This document shows, one piece after another, positions 5,313 through 12,795 of a DNA stretch of 12,795 bases (the stretch's first letter is position 1; the number at the start of each line of letters is the position of its first letter). The stretch covers positions 1-12,795 of the forward strand of contig JBNJEH010000076.1 of NCBI GenBank assembly GCA_051745635.1, in the 5' to 3' direction. The notes under the pieces were generated by a model. That model saw only the letters and a list, made by a program, of their open reading frames with translations. It searched no databases and was not told where the DNA came from. Source of the stretch: Brumimicrobium sp051745635. Lineage in GTDB: Bacteria > Bacteroidota > Bacteroidia > Flavobacteriales_D > Crocinitomicaceae. The translations under genes were made by a program, and so were the position numbers.

Positions 5313-8285
5313 TTAATCCACGATTAATTTCAATTCAATCTGTTGATTTTTTTCCGTGACGCGCAAAACATAAAGACCTGCGGACAAATCGTTCACATCA
5401 ATCACAGCACTTTTGGCATGCACATCCTGAGTCAGCAAACGCTTACCATTCATGTCGTAAATACTGACCCGTTCAATCGGCTGCGCAGCTGATACTGTCG
5501 TCTGATCTGTTGCGGGATTCGGATAAACTTTCGGAATCGAAAGGACTTCTTCGTTCAAACTTGCACTCGGCACTAACCGAAAACCATCCGAAGCGACAGA
5601 ATCGATTAAACCAGCATTATTTTCGGAACGCAGGGAAAAATAATACCAATCGCCCGCTACAAAATCAGAGGAAGTCACATTTAAAACCGCCGTGTCCTGA
5701 GCATTCGGTGTCCACGCCACGATATCGTCTTCGTACGGTTGAGAACCGATGGCAAACGCGTAAGAATTCATTAGTGAATGTGTATCGATTACCGACCAGT
5801 GGGCATGTGCCTGCAATACTTGATTATTGTAAATCGTATCTTGATCGACACCCGCCACATTTCCGTCATTCAGGTAAAAATGATGGGGCGGCGTCCAGTC
5901 TACATCGATGTGCACTTCGTCTATGGCTGATAAATTATCGGCGTTGTCCTTTACAATCGACATCACTCTGCCAGCAGGCGTTGAAGGATCGCTGTTCTGA
6001 ACTTGAATATCATCCAGGGAATCGTTACCCACCTTAATTGTAGCTGCCGGATACCTGGAGCGAAAGACCGTCAGTGAATCTACCTCATAGCCGGCATTTC
6101 CAGAGCGCAAAGAAATATATTTACCCGTCGGGATAGGTGCACTATCGGTCCACTGACCTACGAGTTCATCATCCACGTAAATCCAGACACCTCCATCGAT
6201 GCGGTCATAAATCAATTTAAAGTCGTACCAGACATTTTCCTGAAAATTGAACGCATTATTGACGACCGGAGCACCAAAAACATCATTTTCGACCTTGTAG
6301 AATTGTACGCGATCATCGTCCAGCCGGAACCAGACGAAATAGGAATCCCCTCTGTTGGTCGCCACGGAATCGCTACAAAAAATGTGCAGTCCAGCCCTGC
6401 GATTTGATCCACTCCCACTCATTTTACCTTTCCAGTGGTAGACATGGTGATTGGAGAGACTCTGGTTCAGGCGCGCCCAAACATTGGTATTTCCCAGCGA
6501 CTCATCGGTTTGTAACAGCGTACTGCTGGTTGTTTCTGTCCAGTTCCCGTTTGCTGACTCCCACTCGGGTAAAAGTGCTGCATCATCAAAGTGATCGTTA
6601 AAAAATCCACGCTTTTCATTGGCTTTCCAGTATCCATTCATGCGCTGACCAACGTGATAATAAGCTTTGTGAATTCCCGTACCATTGGCATCATCCAAAT
6701 CGTTAAAATCCTGGTTGAAGTCTTCGGTTTGCCAGTTGTTCGATGGAGCGGGATCGACGGTAGTCAGCGGATCCGTTTCGTCAATTGTACAGGTATACGT
6801 ACCCTCAAAACCACCAGCTACAGTACTGCCATCAGAAGTAAACCGAAAAGTCACAGCTCCTGAAGACGTGTTAAAATTCGGTGGAATCGCCGTCCCGGAG
6901 AATGGACTCCCGGCAATTTGAGGGGCATTAGTATCATTTCCATCGTATACGTATAGATAGTCAAACCCCTGCTCCAGATCAAAAGAAGAAAAAGAGATAT
7001 CTAGACTCACTGCATTTTCAGGTGCAATGGTAAAAGAATAATTCTCGTTATTGTAATAATCCTTGAAAGGCCCTCCACCTGCATCATAGAATGTACCCGT
7101 ACAGGGGGCTGCGGAACAATCGGTGAAATGGCCTTCAATTTCGTTCCAGAGCTCATTGTATCCGTCATCATAGCCGAGCGCCCAGATTCCCATTCCCGCA
7201 AGTCCGCGTTGATTGATAAAATCCATGCGTTCTCCCAGTTCATCTTCCTCAGATATAAAACACTGTACAGGAGTGCCGCCATCAAAAAAATTGTAATACA
7301 CCGATCGACTCTCAGGTTCGTAATTGCGATTTGCCGTGCTGTAGTTGCCGCTCACATTGTCTTTCGCCTCATTGTAAAACACAGGAGATCCATTGCTCGT
7401 CGTCGTAGCCGGCAAATTATGAGATGAAACGTCCCATTCCCGTCCGTAATAGGGTAAACCCAAAATTAATTTAGAAGGTGGAACACCCTGATCGCGGTAA
7501 TAAGTCGTCGATTTCGACAACGTGTAATTGTAAGTGTTTTGAAAATGAAATAGCGGGTCGTTTGGTCCGGCGTTCGCACTTCCCGACCAGTAGTAATCAT
7601 ATCCCATGATGCAGAACAAATCGACGTGCGGTTCCAGGGCGGCTATATCGTAAAATCCACTCCAGTCGACCGCGTGCATAGCAATGGAGACTTGAGATCC
7701 CGGAATCTGGTTGTGCATTTGTGTGCAAAGATCAATCATGAAAGCAGTGTAATCAGCGGAAACACTCGATGGCATGCTTTCAAAATCAATGTTGACGCCA
7801 TGTGCTCCGCGATTCTGCACTAAACTGATTAAATTGTTGATGAGTGTCTGTCTGGAATTGGGGTCACTGAGAAAAGTATCATGATCGTTAAATAGCGTAA
7901 CGCAGAGGTTGACGCGCACACCGTTATTCAATGCATCGGTAACTGCTTGAGCTGTAGAAAAACCGTGCGTCGTCAGTGCATTTCCGGTATTGGGATCGAC
8001 CTCATAAGAAAAGTATGAAAAGTCCGACAATAAATCCCAATCGTAGTTGACTTGCAGACCATTGCTCCAGAACGGGTGCCAGCCAAAAACAATTTTTTCC
8101 AGATTACAATTACTTTTTTCATGCTGAACGGCAGTTGAAGGTTTATTTTGTTCCTCGTAATAACCAAAGCTATGTCCCTTAGCGTTGTAGAATTCCTGTT
8201 GCTCCTGATGGATGGAACGCTCCGGTAGCTGACTCATCAGTGAAAAACTGCCGAAGAGCAAAAAAAGTAGCGTAGACGATTTCAT
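5313..8285 (-). CDS. GH18 glycosidase-like multidomain protein with CUB and lectin-like modules and T9SS type A signal (990 aa)
   Basis: The start at 8285 gives a signal peptide (MKSSTLLFLLFGSFSLMSQ). The in-frame TTG at 8318 lies inside the promoter. The domains run: GH18 barrel at about 65-385; CUB domain at about 394-500; Ig-like or golvesin-like module (about 508-562 and 746-800) interrupted by a concanavalin/LamG-like sandwich (about 563-745); fibronectin-like domain at about 800-905; T9SS type A sorting domain at about 915-990, beginning VYPNP. The catalytic strand is HGVNIDFE with proton donor Glu169 and assisting Asp167. The GVNIDFE form is closer to YaaH/SleL-like N-acetylglucosaminidases than to classical chitinases, which have D where this has His162. 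The likely substrate is chitin, peptidoglycan or another GlcNAc glycan outside the cell; which one cannot be read from sequence. It is probably transcribed alone from the promoter at 8301-8331. Confidence 0.93.
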   Translation of the reverse strand: MKSSTLLFLLFGSFSLMSQLPERSIHQEQQEFYNAKGHSFGYYEEQNKPSTAVQHEKSNCNLEKIVFGWHPFWSNGLQVNYDWDLLSDFSYFSYEVDPNTGNALTTHGFSTAQAVTDALNNGVRVNLCVTLFNDHDTFLSDPNSRQTLINNLISLVQNRGAHGVNIDFESMPSSVSADYTAFMIDLCTQMHNQIPGSQVSIAMHAVDWSGFYDIAALEPHVDLFCIMGYDYYWSGSANAGPNDPLFHFQNTYNYTLSKSTTYYRDQGVPPSKLILGLPYYGREWDVSSHNLPATTTSNGSPVFYNEAKDNVSGNYSTANRNYEPESRSVYYNFFDGGTPVQCFISEEDELGERMDFINQRGLAGMGIWALGYDDGYNELWNEIEGHFTDCSAAPCTGTFYDAGGGPFKDYYNNENYSFTIAPENAVSLDISFSSFDLEQGFDYLYVYDGNDTNAPQIAGSPFSGTAIPPNFNTSSGAVTFRFTSDGSTVAGGFEGTYTCTIDETDPLTTVDPAPSNNWQTEDFNQDFNDLDDANGTGIHKAYYHVGQRMNGYWKANEKRGFFNDHFDDAALLPEWESANGNWTETTSSTLLQTDESLGNTNVWARLNQSLSNHHVYHWKGKMSGSGSNRRAGLHIFCSDSVATNRGDSYFVWFRLDDDRVQFYKVENDVFGAPVVNNAFNFQENVWYDFKLIYDRIDGGVWIYVDDELVGQWTDSAPIPTGKYISLRSGNAGYEVDSLTVFRSRYPAATIKVGNDSLDDIQVQNSDPSTPAGRVMSIVKDNADNLSAIDEVHIDVDWTPPHHFYLNDGNVAGVDQDTIYNNQVLQAHAHWSVIDTHSLMNSYAFAIGSQPYEDDIVAWTPNAQDTAVLNVTSSDFVAGDWYYFSLRSENNAGLIDSVASDGFRLVPSASLNEEVLSIPKVYPNPATDQTTVSAAQPIERVSIYDMNGKRLLTQDVHAKSAVIDVNDLSAGLYVLRVTEKNQQIELKLIVD

Positions 8286-8300
8286 TCTAATTATTTGACT

Positions 8301-8331
8301 CAAAGATAATAAGCTCAAAGCACTCCACCAA
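8301..8331 (-). promoter_or_regulatory. Promoter of the GH18 gene
   Basis: On the minus strand a TTG (plus-strand CAA at 8329-8331) lies 20 bp before TATCTTTG (8301-8308). This is the Bacteroidota sigma-ABfr promoter pattern TTG-N~19-TAnnTTTG with both elements intact. The -7 box ends 15 nt before the ATG at 8285, so the leader should be only about 8-12 nt. The box excludes the upstream in-frame TTG (8318) as a start. Confidence 0.65.
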
Positions 8332-8383
8332 CTCGCACATCCTTATAAAACGAACAAAATTGATCCTGTTCTCTTATTACCAG

Positions 8384-8409
8384 CGACTTAAAATATAATC
8401 TTTTAGTCG
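8384..8409. repeat. Small imperfect inverted repeat in the spacer before the GH18 gene
   Basis: CGACT at 8384-8388 pairs with AGTCG at 8405-8409. After one mismatch, AAA pairs with TTT inside. It sits just beyond the stop of the two-helix membrane protein gene (8419). There is no T-run on the minus-strand side, so it is not a standard intrinsic terminator. It may be a weak processing or 3'-end hairpin, or chance. Confidence 0.25.
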
Positions 8410-8418
8410 GTAGACGCT

Positions 8419-8994
8419 TTATTCCGCATTTGTTTTTTCCTTCTGCCGAATGTATTTCGTAATGCGTTTGGTAATAATCTGGAACATGAGTTTGGCGTCT
8501 TTTTCCTCTAGTTTGCGTCCGAATCCTATACTTTTCCCCATGTATTCAAAGCGTAATCGCGGAGTTCCCCGCACCCAGGCCGAGTCTTCAAATACTTTTT
8601 GAAAAGAAGTGTCTTTCATTTCCACAACAGAGAATTTCGAAATATTTTCAATCAGATATTGTCGTGCTTTTCCATATTTCCCTGTAGCCGACTTGATGCG
8701 CAAAGCCGTTTGATCCAGTTTTATAAACTCACGTCCTCGGAACAAATAAAGCAAGGTTCGCAGCACCCTCACGGCAAAATATGTCCAAAACGACATAAAG
8801 ATAAAAAGCGCAATTGTTTCTTGATTTGAATACTCGTAAAAAAACTGCGAAACCACAGTGCCTCCAATTATCAGCCAAAGGACAAACCAAGCGAGTACAA
8901 TGTTTTTTTTATATCCGATTTGCGGCGGATAAATGACAAAAGTAACACTGTCTTTATGGTCTTTAAAGCTAACGCGTTCACCAATCCACTTCAT
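8419..8994 (-). CDS. Two-helix membrane protein with a PH-like C-terminal domain, unknown function (191 aa)
   Basis: The ATG at 8994 is the only sensible start. The in-frame TTG nine bases upstream overlaps the candidate -7 box, and the next in-frame Met lies inside the second membrane helix. After about 30 polar residues come two transmembrane helices, roughly 31-53 (AWFVLWLIIGG) and 59-84 (ALFIFMSFWTYFAV). A soluble region of about 105 residues follows, beginning RGREFIKLDQTALRIK. Its strand pattern, with ENISKF in the middle and a Lys/Arg-rich final helix, resembles the PH-like domains of small bacterial membrane proteins. I believe related proteins occur in other Flavobacteriales but know no function. 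It carries no T9SS signal, unlike its neighbours, so its position between two T9SS cargo genes may be incidental. Confidence 0.8.
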   Translation of the reverse strand: MKWIGERVSFKDHKDSVTFVIYPPQIGYKKNIVLAWFVLWLIIGGTVVSQFFYEYSNQETIALFIFMSFWTYFAVRVLRTLLYLFRGREFIKLDQTALRIKSATGKYGKARQYLIENISKFSVVEMKDTSFQKVFEDSAWVRGTPRLRFEYMGKSIGFGRKLEEKDAKLMFQIITKRITKYIRQKEKTNAE

Positions 8995-9000
8995 AATCCA

Positions 9001-9008
9001 CAAAGATA
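9001..9008 (-). promoter_or_regulatory. Candidate -7 box directly before the membrane protein gene
   Basis: On the minus strand TATCTTTG, identical to the box before the GH18 gene, ends only 6 nt before the ATG at 8994. If used, the transcript would be leaderless or nearly so. No TTG lies 17-23 bp further upstream, so half the promoter is missing and the match may be accidental. Confidence 0.35.
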
Positions 9009-9060
9009 GGGCATATTTTCGATCGAGCGATTGAAGTCGACAGATATTGACTACTGACCT

Positions 9061-10695
9061 CTATTTTTTGATTACTTTTTTTGTCATCACACCATTTTCA
9101 GTTCTTATTTTTACAAAATAAGTCCCGCGGGGCTGATCACCAATAGCCACCTCGCTGGATACTGAACGGGCAACGACCTGTCCCATGAGATTTAGAACAG
9201 CCACCTCCTCAACGGGCGAAGCACTTTCGATATGTAAGATGTCGCGCGTTGGATTTGGATAAATCGAAAAGGTATTTTTCTTGACTTCTGCAATATCGAG
9301 GTAAGACTGATTGCCATAGGTAACATCGAGCACGGGAGCAAATTCAGGATCTGAAGCGTTTGAAAAAGTCGCCAGTCCACCTGTCACGAGCGGTGCAGAA
9401 ATTTTAATTTGTGTATTGAAACCAGGATGAATAAAAGGAAGCAGTTGTCCCGGTAAGTCGATTCGCACCCAATTCCCGTCAGAATTATCGCCAAAAATAC
9501 ACGGTGAGCCCTGGTAACTACCATTAACACCGAAATCCTCCGGTTCGATGGCTGCAGATACGCCAAAACTTCCTTTGACAATTTTAATCACCATGCTGTC
9601 GCTGATTGGGTTTACACCTACAACATTATCGCGATGAAGGTAAATACTAGCCGATTCTACAATGGAATCCAAATTATCTTTCGTTTGAAAATTCAAAATT
9701 GTTTTGTAGGTCACTCCATTTTGTTCGCCGACTAAAACATCATTGGTTACTAATTCATCCGAATCGACAGTGCCCGTACTCGAATCAGCAGCAGCGATAA
9801 AATGTTCATCCGACATTAACGCTTTGTGATAGTATTTTTGCGTTTGGTAACTAATCAGATCTTCATATCCTTGCATGGAAAGATGAAAGCAATCCTTTGT
9901 TATTCCATAATTCCGCATTGACGGTTTTGGTGAGGGATAATCGACATAACCTTCAGATAACGGAGCAGTAAAAGCGGGGTAAGTACCAAAAGGGCTAACT
10001 TCCAGCGAGTCAATCTGACCGTAGGTATGTTGCATCATACCCGTAGCTTTGATCACGTGAACCTGCGAATCATTGGCATAATACGCTTCCATCATGTCGG
10101 TGAAATCGTTGAGCACCTGATTGATTGTTTCGTTATCCGGGAATTCCATATCCTCCCAGGTGCCATAAAAAGGATGAGCTGAGGGAATTAACTGTCCTTC
10201 AATCACTTCCTCAAAATTCGAGTAGCAATACCCACTCCAAACGATATCAATATTCGGTCTGACCGATTTTATGAAATTAATAACGGCATCGATACTGTCG
10301 CGCACCTGTGTTTGAATGGAATCCGTTTGTGCTGCCGTCATTGAAGTATTCCAGCTTCCGAGCACATCATTCCCTCCAATACTCAAATGTACAATATCTA
10401 TGGAAGGCCGGTTATTCAATTGGTCTTCTATTTCCGTTTGCTTATTGGCATCAAGGAAATCGACCGTTTCAGCGCCATTTTCAGCGAGTGTTCCATTCGT
10501 ATAAAACGTTTTGTTCGAGTGTCCCCACTGTTCAAAAACGTCATTGATCGTTTGATCAAACCCCATAAAAAATGCCCAACTGTCTCCTACAAGTAAAACG
10601 CGATTTTCGTCGGTTTCGTCGCACTGTGAATATACCTGAACAGCTACGGATAAAACAATAGGCAAGAGTAGGAATTGGAATAGCTTATGAGTCAT
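9061..10695 (-). CDS. Secreted SGNH/GDSL-type hydrolase with carbohydrate-binding-like domain and T9SS type A signal (544 aa)
   Basis: A signal peptide (residues 1-23, cleavage likely before Gln24) precedes an SGNH hydrolase domain at about 30-290. All four blocks are present: Ser39 in VGDSWA as nucleophile, Gly68, Asn109 in IGGNDV, and Asp268/His271 in DCFHLS. The family's serine hydrolases remove acyl or acetyl esters; in secreted Bacteroidota proteins the usual targets are acetylated glycans or lipids, but the substrate here is unknown. Residues about 305-455 form a beta-sandwich resembling DNRLRE/CBM96-type modules, ending APVLDVTYG, probably a binding or spacer domain. Residues about 474-544 are a T9SS type A sorting domain opening with IYPNP, so the protein should cross the outer membrane. 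It has its own promoter upstream. It lacks an obvious terminator; the 57-bp gap to the next gene carries a second candidate -7 box. Confidence 0.92.
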   Translation of the reverse strand: MTHKLFQFLLLPIVLSVAVQVYSQCDETDENRVLLVGDSWAFFMGFDQTINDVFEQWGHSNKTFYTNGTLAENGAETVDFLDANKQTEIEDQLNNRPSIDIVHLSIGGNDVLGSWNTSMTAAQTDSIQTQVRDSIDAVINFIKSVRPNIDIVWSGYCYSNFEEVIEGQLIPSAHPFYGTWEDMEFPDNETINQVLNDFTDMMEAYYANDSQVHVIKATGMMQHTYGQIDSLEVSPFGTYPAFTAPLSEGYVDYPSPKPSMRNYGITKDCFHLSMQGYEDLISYQTQKYYHKALMSDEHFIAAADSSTGTVDSDELVTNDVLVGEQNGVTYKTILNFQTKDNLDSIVESASIYLHRDNVVGVNPISDSMVIKIVKGSFGVSAAIEPEDFGVNGSYQGSPCIFGDNSDGNWVRIDLPGQLLPFIHPGFNTQIKISAPLVTGGLATFSNASDPEFAPVLDVTYGNQSYLDIAEVKKNTFSIYPNPTRDILHIESASPVEEVAVLNLMGQVVARSVSSEVAIGDQPRGTYFVKIRTENGVMTKKVIKK

Positions 10696-10711
10696 AGTGT
10701 GTTATTTTTCC

Positions 10712-10741
10712 CAAATATACCTATAAGCGTGAATAAAACAA
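10712..10741 (-). promoter_or_regulatory. Promoter of the SGNH hydrolase gene
   Basis: On the minus strand a TTG (plus-strand CAA at 10739-10741) lies 19 bp before TATATTTG (10712-10719), a full match to the Bacteroidota TTG-N19-TAnnTTTG pattern. The box ends 16 nt before the ATG at 10695, nearly the same geometry as at the GH18 gene. This supports independent transcription from the large upstream adhesin-like gene. Confidence 0.65.
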
Positions 10742-10785
10742 AATTTTTAACACTCCAGCCACACTGATTGAGGAGCTCAGCGCCC

Positions 10786-12795
10786 TTATTTCAATAGATT
10801 AACGTGCCCTACTTCCATCTTTTGCTCATCGTCGTATTTCGTTTTAAAGAACACCTTCCAGACATACGTTCCACTTTTAACCATTTCATTACTTGAGGCT
10901 CCATAAGTGCCATTCCAGCCAACTTCCGAGTTGTTCGATTCAAAAATAACTTCTCCCCAACGATTAAAAATCAGCAATTGATAATCATGGGGATCAAATC
11001 CAGAAGTGAAGACGGGTTTGAACGTTTGGTTATGTTCGTTTCCATCCGGTGTGAACGTATTCGGAACGTAAAACAATAATTCTTCGATCAGGGGGACTCG
11101 GCGCATAATACTGTCTGTACATCCATTTTCTCCAAACGCAAACAACGTCACTTCATACTCATCTTCAACGGCGGGGAATGTGTGCACTGGATTTTCATTT
11201 GTGCTGGTGGTTCCGTTGTTAAATATCCATTTATAATGAGTAGCATCAGTCGACTGGTTATAAAAATCAGCGGTCGAATTTAAGTTTGTCAATGCTTCCG
11301 GTTTATAACTAAAATCAGCCTGAGGTCTGTTTTCTACACAGATATAATCCTCCACGAATGTTGAGTTGCCGCATCCATTCTCATCTGTCACTTCGAGATG
11401 CACATCATAACAACCCGGCTCGTAAAACGTGTGCGTTGGGGCGCAATCATTCAACTCCGTCCCATCGCTAATGGTATAAACGCAATCTCCAGAGGAAATC
11501 GTGTTTTCGAATTGCACGGTTAAGGGTAAACAGCCTTCTTTTTTATCTACCTGCACCGCTGCATCCGGGATGGAATTGACAGTTACATCTACTTCATCGG
11601 TAGCCGTGCAGCCTTCCGCGGAAGTTCCTGTAACTGTATAAGTAGTCGTCGTATTTGGAGAAAATGACACACCATCTGCGATACCATTGTCCCAACTGAA
11701 ACTATTTGCCCCACTCGCAGCCAGGGTTACCGATTCACCTCGGCAAATTGTGACGTCACTCCCTGCTTCGGGGTTGGGTAGCGGATGAACAGTAACTACT
11801 ATCTCGTCCGTCGAAAGGCATCCACCTAAATCCGCCGTTACAGTATAAGTATTAGATCCCACGTCCGGAGTAAACGAAACGCCGTCAGAAATACCCTGGT
11901 CCCATGAGATATTCGCACCGTCAGGATTTTGAGCAGTAAGTGTCAAATTAGCACCTTCGCAAATTTCAACATCACTCCCTGCATCCACCGTCGGAGAATT
12001 GGGGCCTACCAGTTCGATTGTCGTGGAATTCGTCGATCCACAGCTCGTACAACTCGTTGAACTTATGGTGAAATTCGAATAGTTTCCCGCTCCCAAACCG
12101 GTTATTGTAAAATCACCATTCACATCAGTTGTGAAAACAGAAGGTGTTCCGCCGTTATAACTGAATTCATAATCAGTATTTGGAGTTAGTCCACTTATCG
12201 TTATAGATCCGTCCATGGCCTCACACGACGTGGGATCGGTTCCAGCAACTGTAAAGGTCGGCGTGTAGGCATCGATGATGATCGTGTGGGTAACCGTTGT
12301 CGTATTGCCACAATCATCGGCGATTTCGTAGGTGCGCGTCAACTGTTCTCCATTGCATACGTTGTTATCTGTCGTTTCAGAAAGGAACGTTACTGTCGGG
12401 GTGGTTGTACAGTTATCCGCTTCATCCGTCACAACTGCCGGATCGGTCGCCGGTACATCTGAGGCACATTGCACGGTCGTCGTTGCCGGATTGGATGCCG
12501 TTGGTGCAATGTCGTCGTCGACTGTAATGGTTTGGTCGACTTCAATAAAGTTGCCGCACTCATCTTCTACGCGGTAAGTGCGCGCAATAATTTCCGGACA
12601 CGTATTGTTATCGGATACATCGCCCACATGTGTGACCGTTGGATTGGCCGTACAATTATCCGAAACGCCCGTCACATCGTTCACGTCTGCCACTGAAACA
12701 TTGCCGATACATTGGTAAGTTGCAGCAGCGGGTGCTGTTGCTGTTGGATTTGTCGTATCCCAAACCACAATTGTTTGAACAGCAGAAAATACCGT
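10786..12795 (-). CDS. Large repetitive surface protein (HYR, Ig-like, PKD modules) with T9SS type B / gliding-motility-type C-terminal domain, 3' part only
   Basis: The frame is open to the right edge of the window, so the true start and signal peptide are missing; 669 residues and the TAA stop are seen. The order is: two four-cysteine HYR-like modules (about residues 13-175); a SprB-like module (about 178-265, T-S-C-E-A-M-D-G-S-I-T-I-S); two Ig-like modules of 72 residues (about 270-415), each with DGVSF and TYTV; two PKD-like domains (about 416-565), the second starting ADFSY; and the gliding-motility-associated C-terminal domain (about 575-669) with VPNTFTPDGN, FNRWGEVIF and a G-T-Y-V-W ending. 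That last domain is the type B T9SS sorting signal. The product should be exported to the surface or medium; adhesin or matrix function is inferred from architecture. Regulation is not visible. Confidence 0.93.
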   Translation of the reverse strand, partial: TVFSAVQTIVVWDTTNPTATAPAAATYQCIGNVSVADVNDVTGVSDNCTANPTVTHVGDVSDNNTCPEIIARTYRVEDECGNFIEVDQTITVDDDIAPTASNPATTTVQCASDVPATDPAVVTDEADNCTTTPTVTFLSETTDNNVCNGEQLTRTYEIADDCGNTTTVTHTIIIDAYTPTFTVAGTDPTSCEAMDGSITISGLTPNTDYEFSYNGGTPSVFTTDVNGDFTITGLGAGNYSNFTISSTSCTSCGSTNSTTIELVGPNSPTVDAGSDVEICEGANLTLTAQNPDGANISWDQGISDGVSFTPDVGSNTYTVTADLGGCLSTDEIVVTVHPLPNPEAGSDVTICRGESVTLAASGANSFSWDNGIADGVSFSPNTTTTYTVTGTSAEGCTATDEVDVTVNSIPDAAVQVDKKEGCLPLTVQFENTISSGDCVYTISDGTELNDCAPTHTFYEPGCYDVHLEVTDENGCGNSTFVEDYICVENRPQADFSYKPEALTNLNSTADFYNQSTDATHYKWIFNNGTTSTNENPVHTFPAVEDEYEVTLFAFGENGCTDSIMRRVPLIEELLFYVPNTFTPDGNEHNQTFKPVFTSGFDPHDYQLLIFNRWGEVIFESNNSEVGWNGTYGASSNEMVKSGTYVWKVFFKTKYDDEQKMEVGHVNLLK
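11548..11979 (-). repeat. Two tandem 216-bp units encoding 72-residue Ig-like modules
   Basis: The AGSDV(E/T)IC starts lie at 11979 and 11763, exactly 216 bp apart. Both units share the series I-C-x-G, SWD(Q/N)GI, DGVSF and TYTV, and a GC followed by a TDE motif. Protein identity is clear, while the DNA has diverged at many third positions, so this is an old internal duplication rather than a recent one. Confidence 0.8.
12274..12759 (-). repeat. Two tandem 243-bp units encoding 81-residue HYR-like modules
   Basis: Within the adhesin-like gene, successive modules repeat with an 81-residue period. Conserved prolines (T-N-P, I-A-P, Y-T-P) and the DNCT motifs (codons for Asp at 12660 and 12417) are 243 bp apart. 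Each module has four Cys in the same order, including E/D-C-G-N near its end. A third unit begins (IDAYTP) but diverges into a different fold. More units probably lie beyond the right edge. Confidence 0.8.

Noticed and set aside
5510..6037. A 175-codon plus-strand open frame opposite the GH18 gene
   Set aside because: It is rich in Arg, His and Ser with no domain or export signal, and lies wholly antisense to a well-supported gene; it is a shadow frame.
8286..8318. Upstream TTG start for the GH18 gene
   Set aside because: The extra 11 codons run through the -7 box at 8301-8308 and displace the signal peptide.
10742..10785. Hairpin after the adhesin-like gene as a terminator
   Set aside because: Only 4-bp complementary pieces (CTCC/GGAG, CTGA/TCAG) are found, with no proper stem in front of the U-rich stretch.
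1..12795. Defence island, mobile element or CRISPR content, prompted by the caspase gene
   Set aside because: No nuclease, reverse transcriptase, transposase, integrase, tRNA-like att site or regularly spaced repeats are visible; the only repeats are protein-module duplications.

Overview
The window looks like chromosome of a member of the Bacteroidota, probably Flavobacteriales or a near relative. Three of its proteins carry or end in type IX secretion system (T9SS) C-terminal sorting signals. Starts lack Shine-Dalgarno sequences and lie in A/T-rich context. Several genes are preceded by the Bacteroidota -7 box TAnnTTTG, twice with a TTG 19-20 bp upstream. No RNA gene, insertion sequence, CRISPR array, integrase or phage gene is visible, and no spacer exceeds about 135 bp.

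Layout, left half. The window opens inside the 3' end of a threonine aldolase gene (1-234, +). An unrecognised membrane-anchored or lipoprotein gene (206-853, +) overlaps it by 29 bp. That gene runs tail-to-tail into a small cysteine-containing lipoprotein gene (850-1128, -), with which it shares 4 bp. Next come a secreted chalcone-isomerase-like protein (1198-1764, +), closed by a clear intrinsic terminator, and a large exported WD40-repeat/caspase-like protein (1880-5293, +).

Layout, right half, all on the minus strand. There are four genes: a GH18 glycosidase-like protein with CUB and lectin-like modules and a type A T9SS signal (5313-8285); a two-helix membrane protein (8419-8994); an SGNH/GDSL hydrolase with a carbohydrate-binding-like domain and a type A T9SS signal (9061-10695); and the 3' part of a repetitive adhesin-like protein with HYR, Ig-like and PKD modules and a type B (gliding-motility-type) T9SS signal (10786 to beyond the right edge).

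Taken together this is a stretch devoted to the cell envelope and secretion: every complete gene encodes an exported, lipid-anchored or membrane protein. The GH18 and SGNH proteins are plausible surface or secreted enzymes for polysaccharide or cell-wall glycan, and the partial protein is a plausible surface adhesin. Candidate promoters in front of individual minus-strand genes suggest separate transcription rather than one operon. I see no convincing multi-gene undescribed system. The best single candidate for unusual biology is the exported double-propeller WD40 protein fused to a caspase-fold domain with an intact His/Cys dyad.
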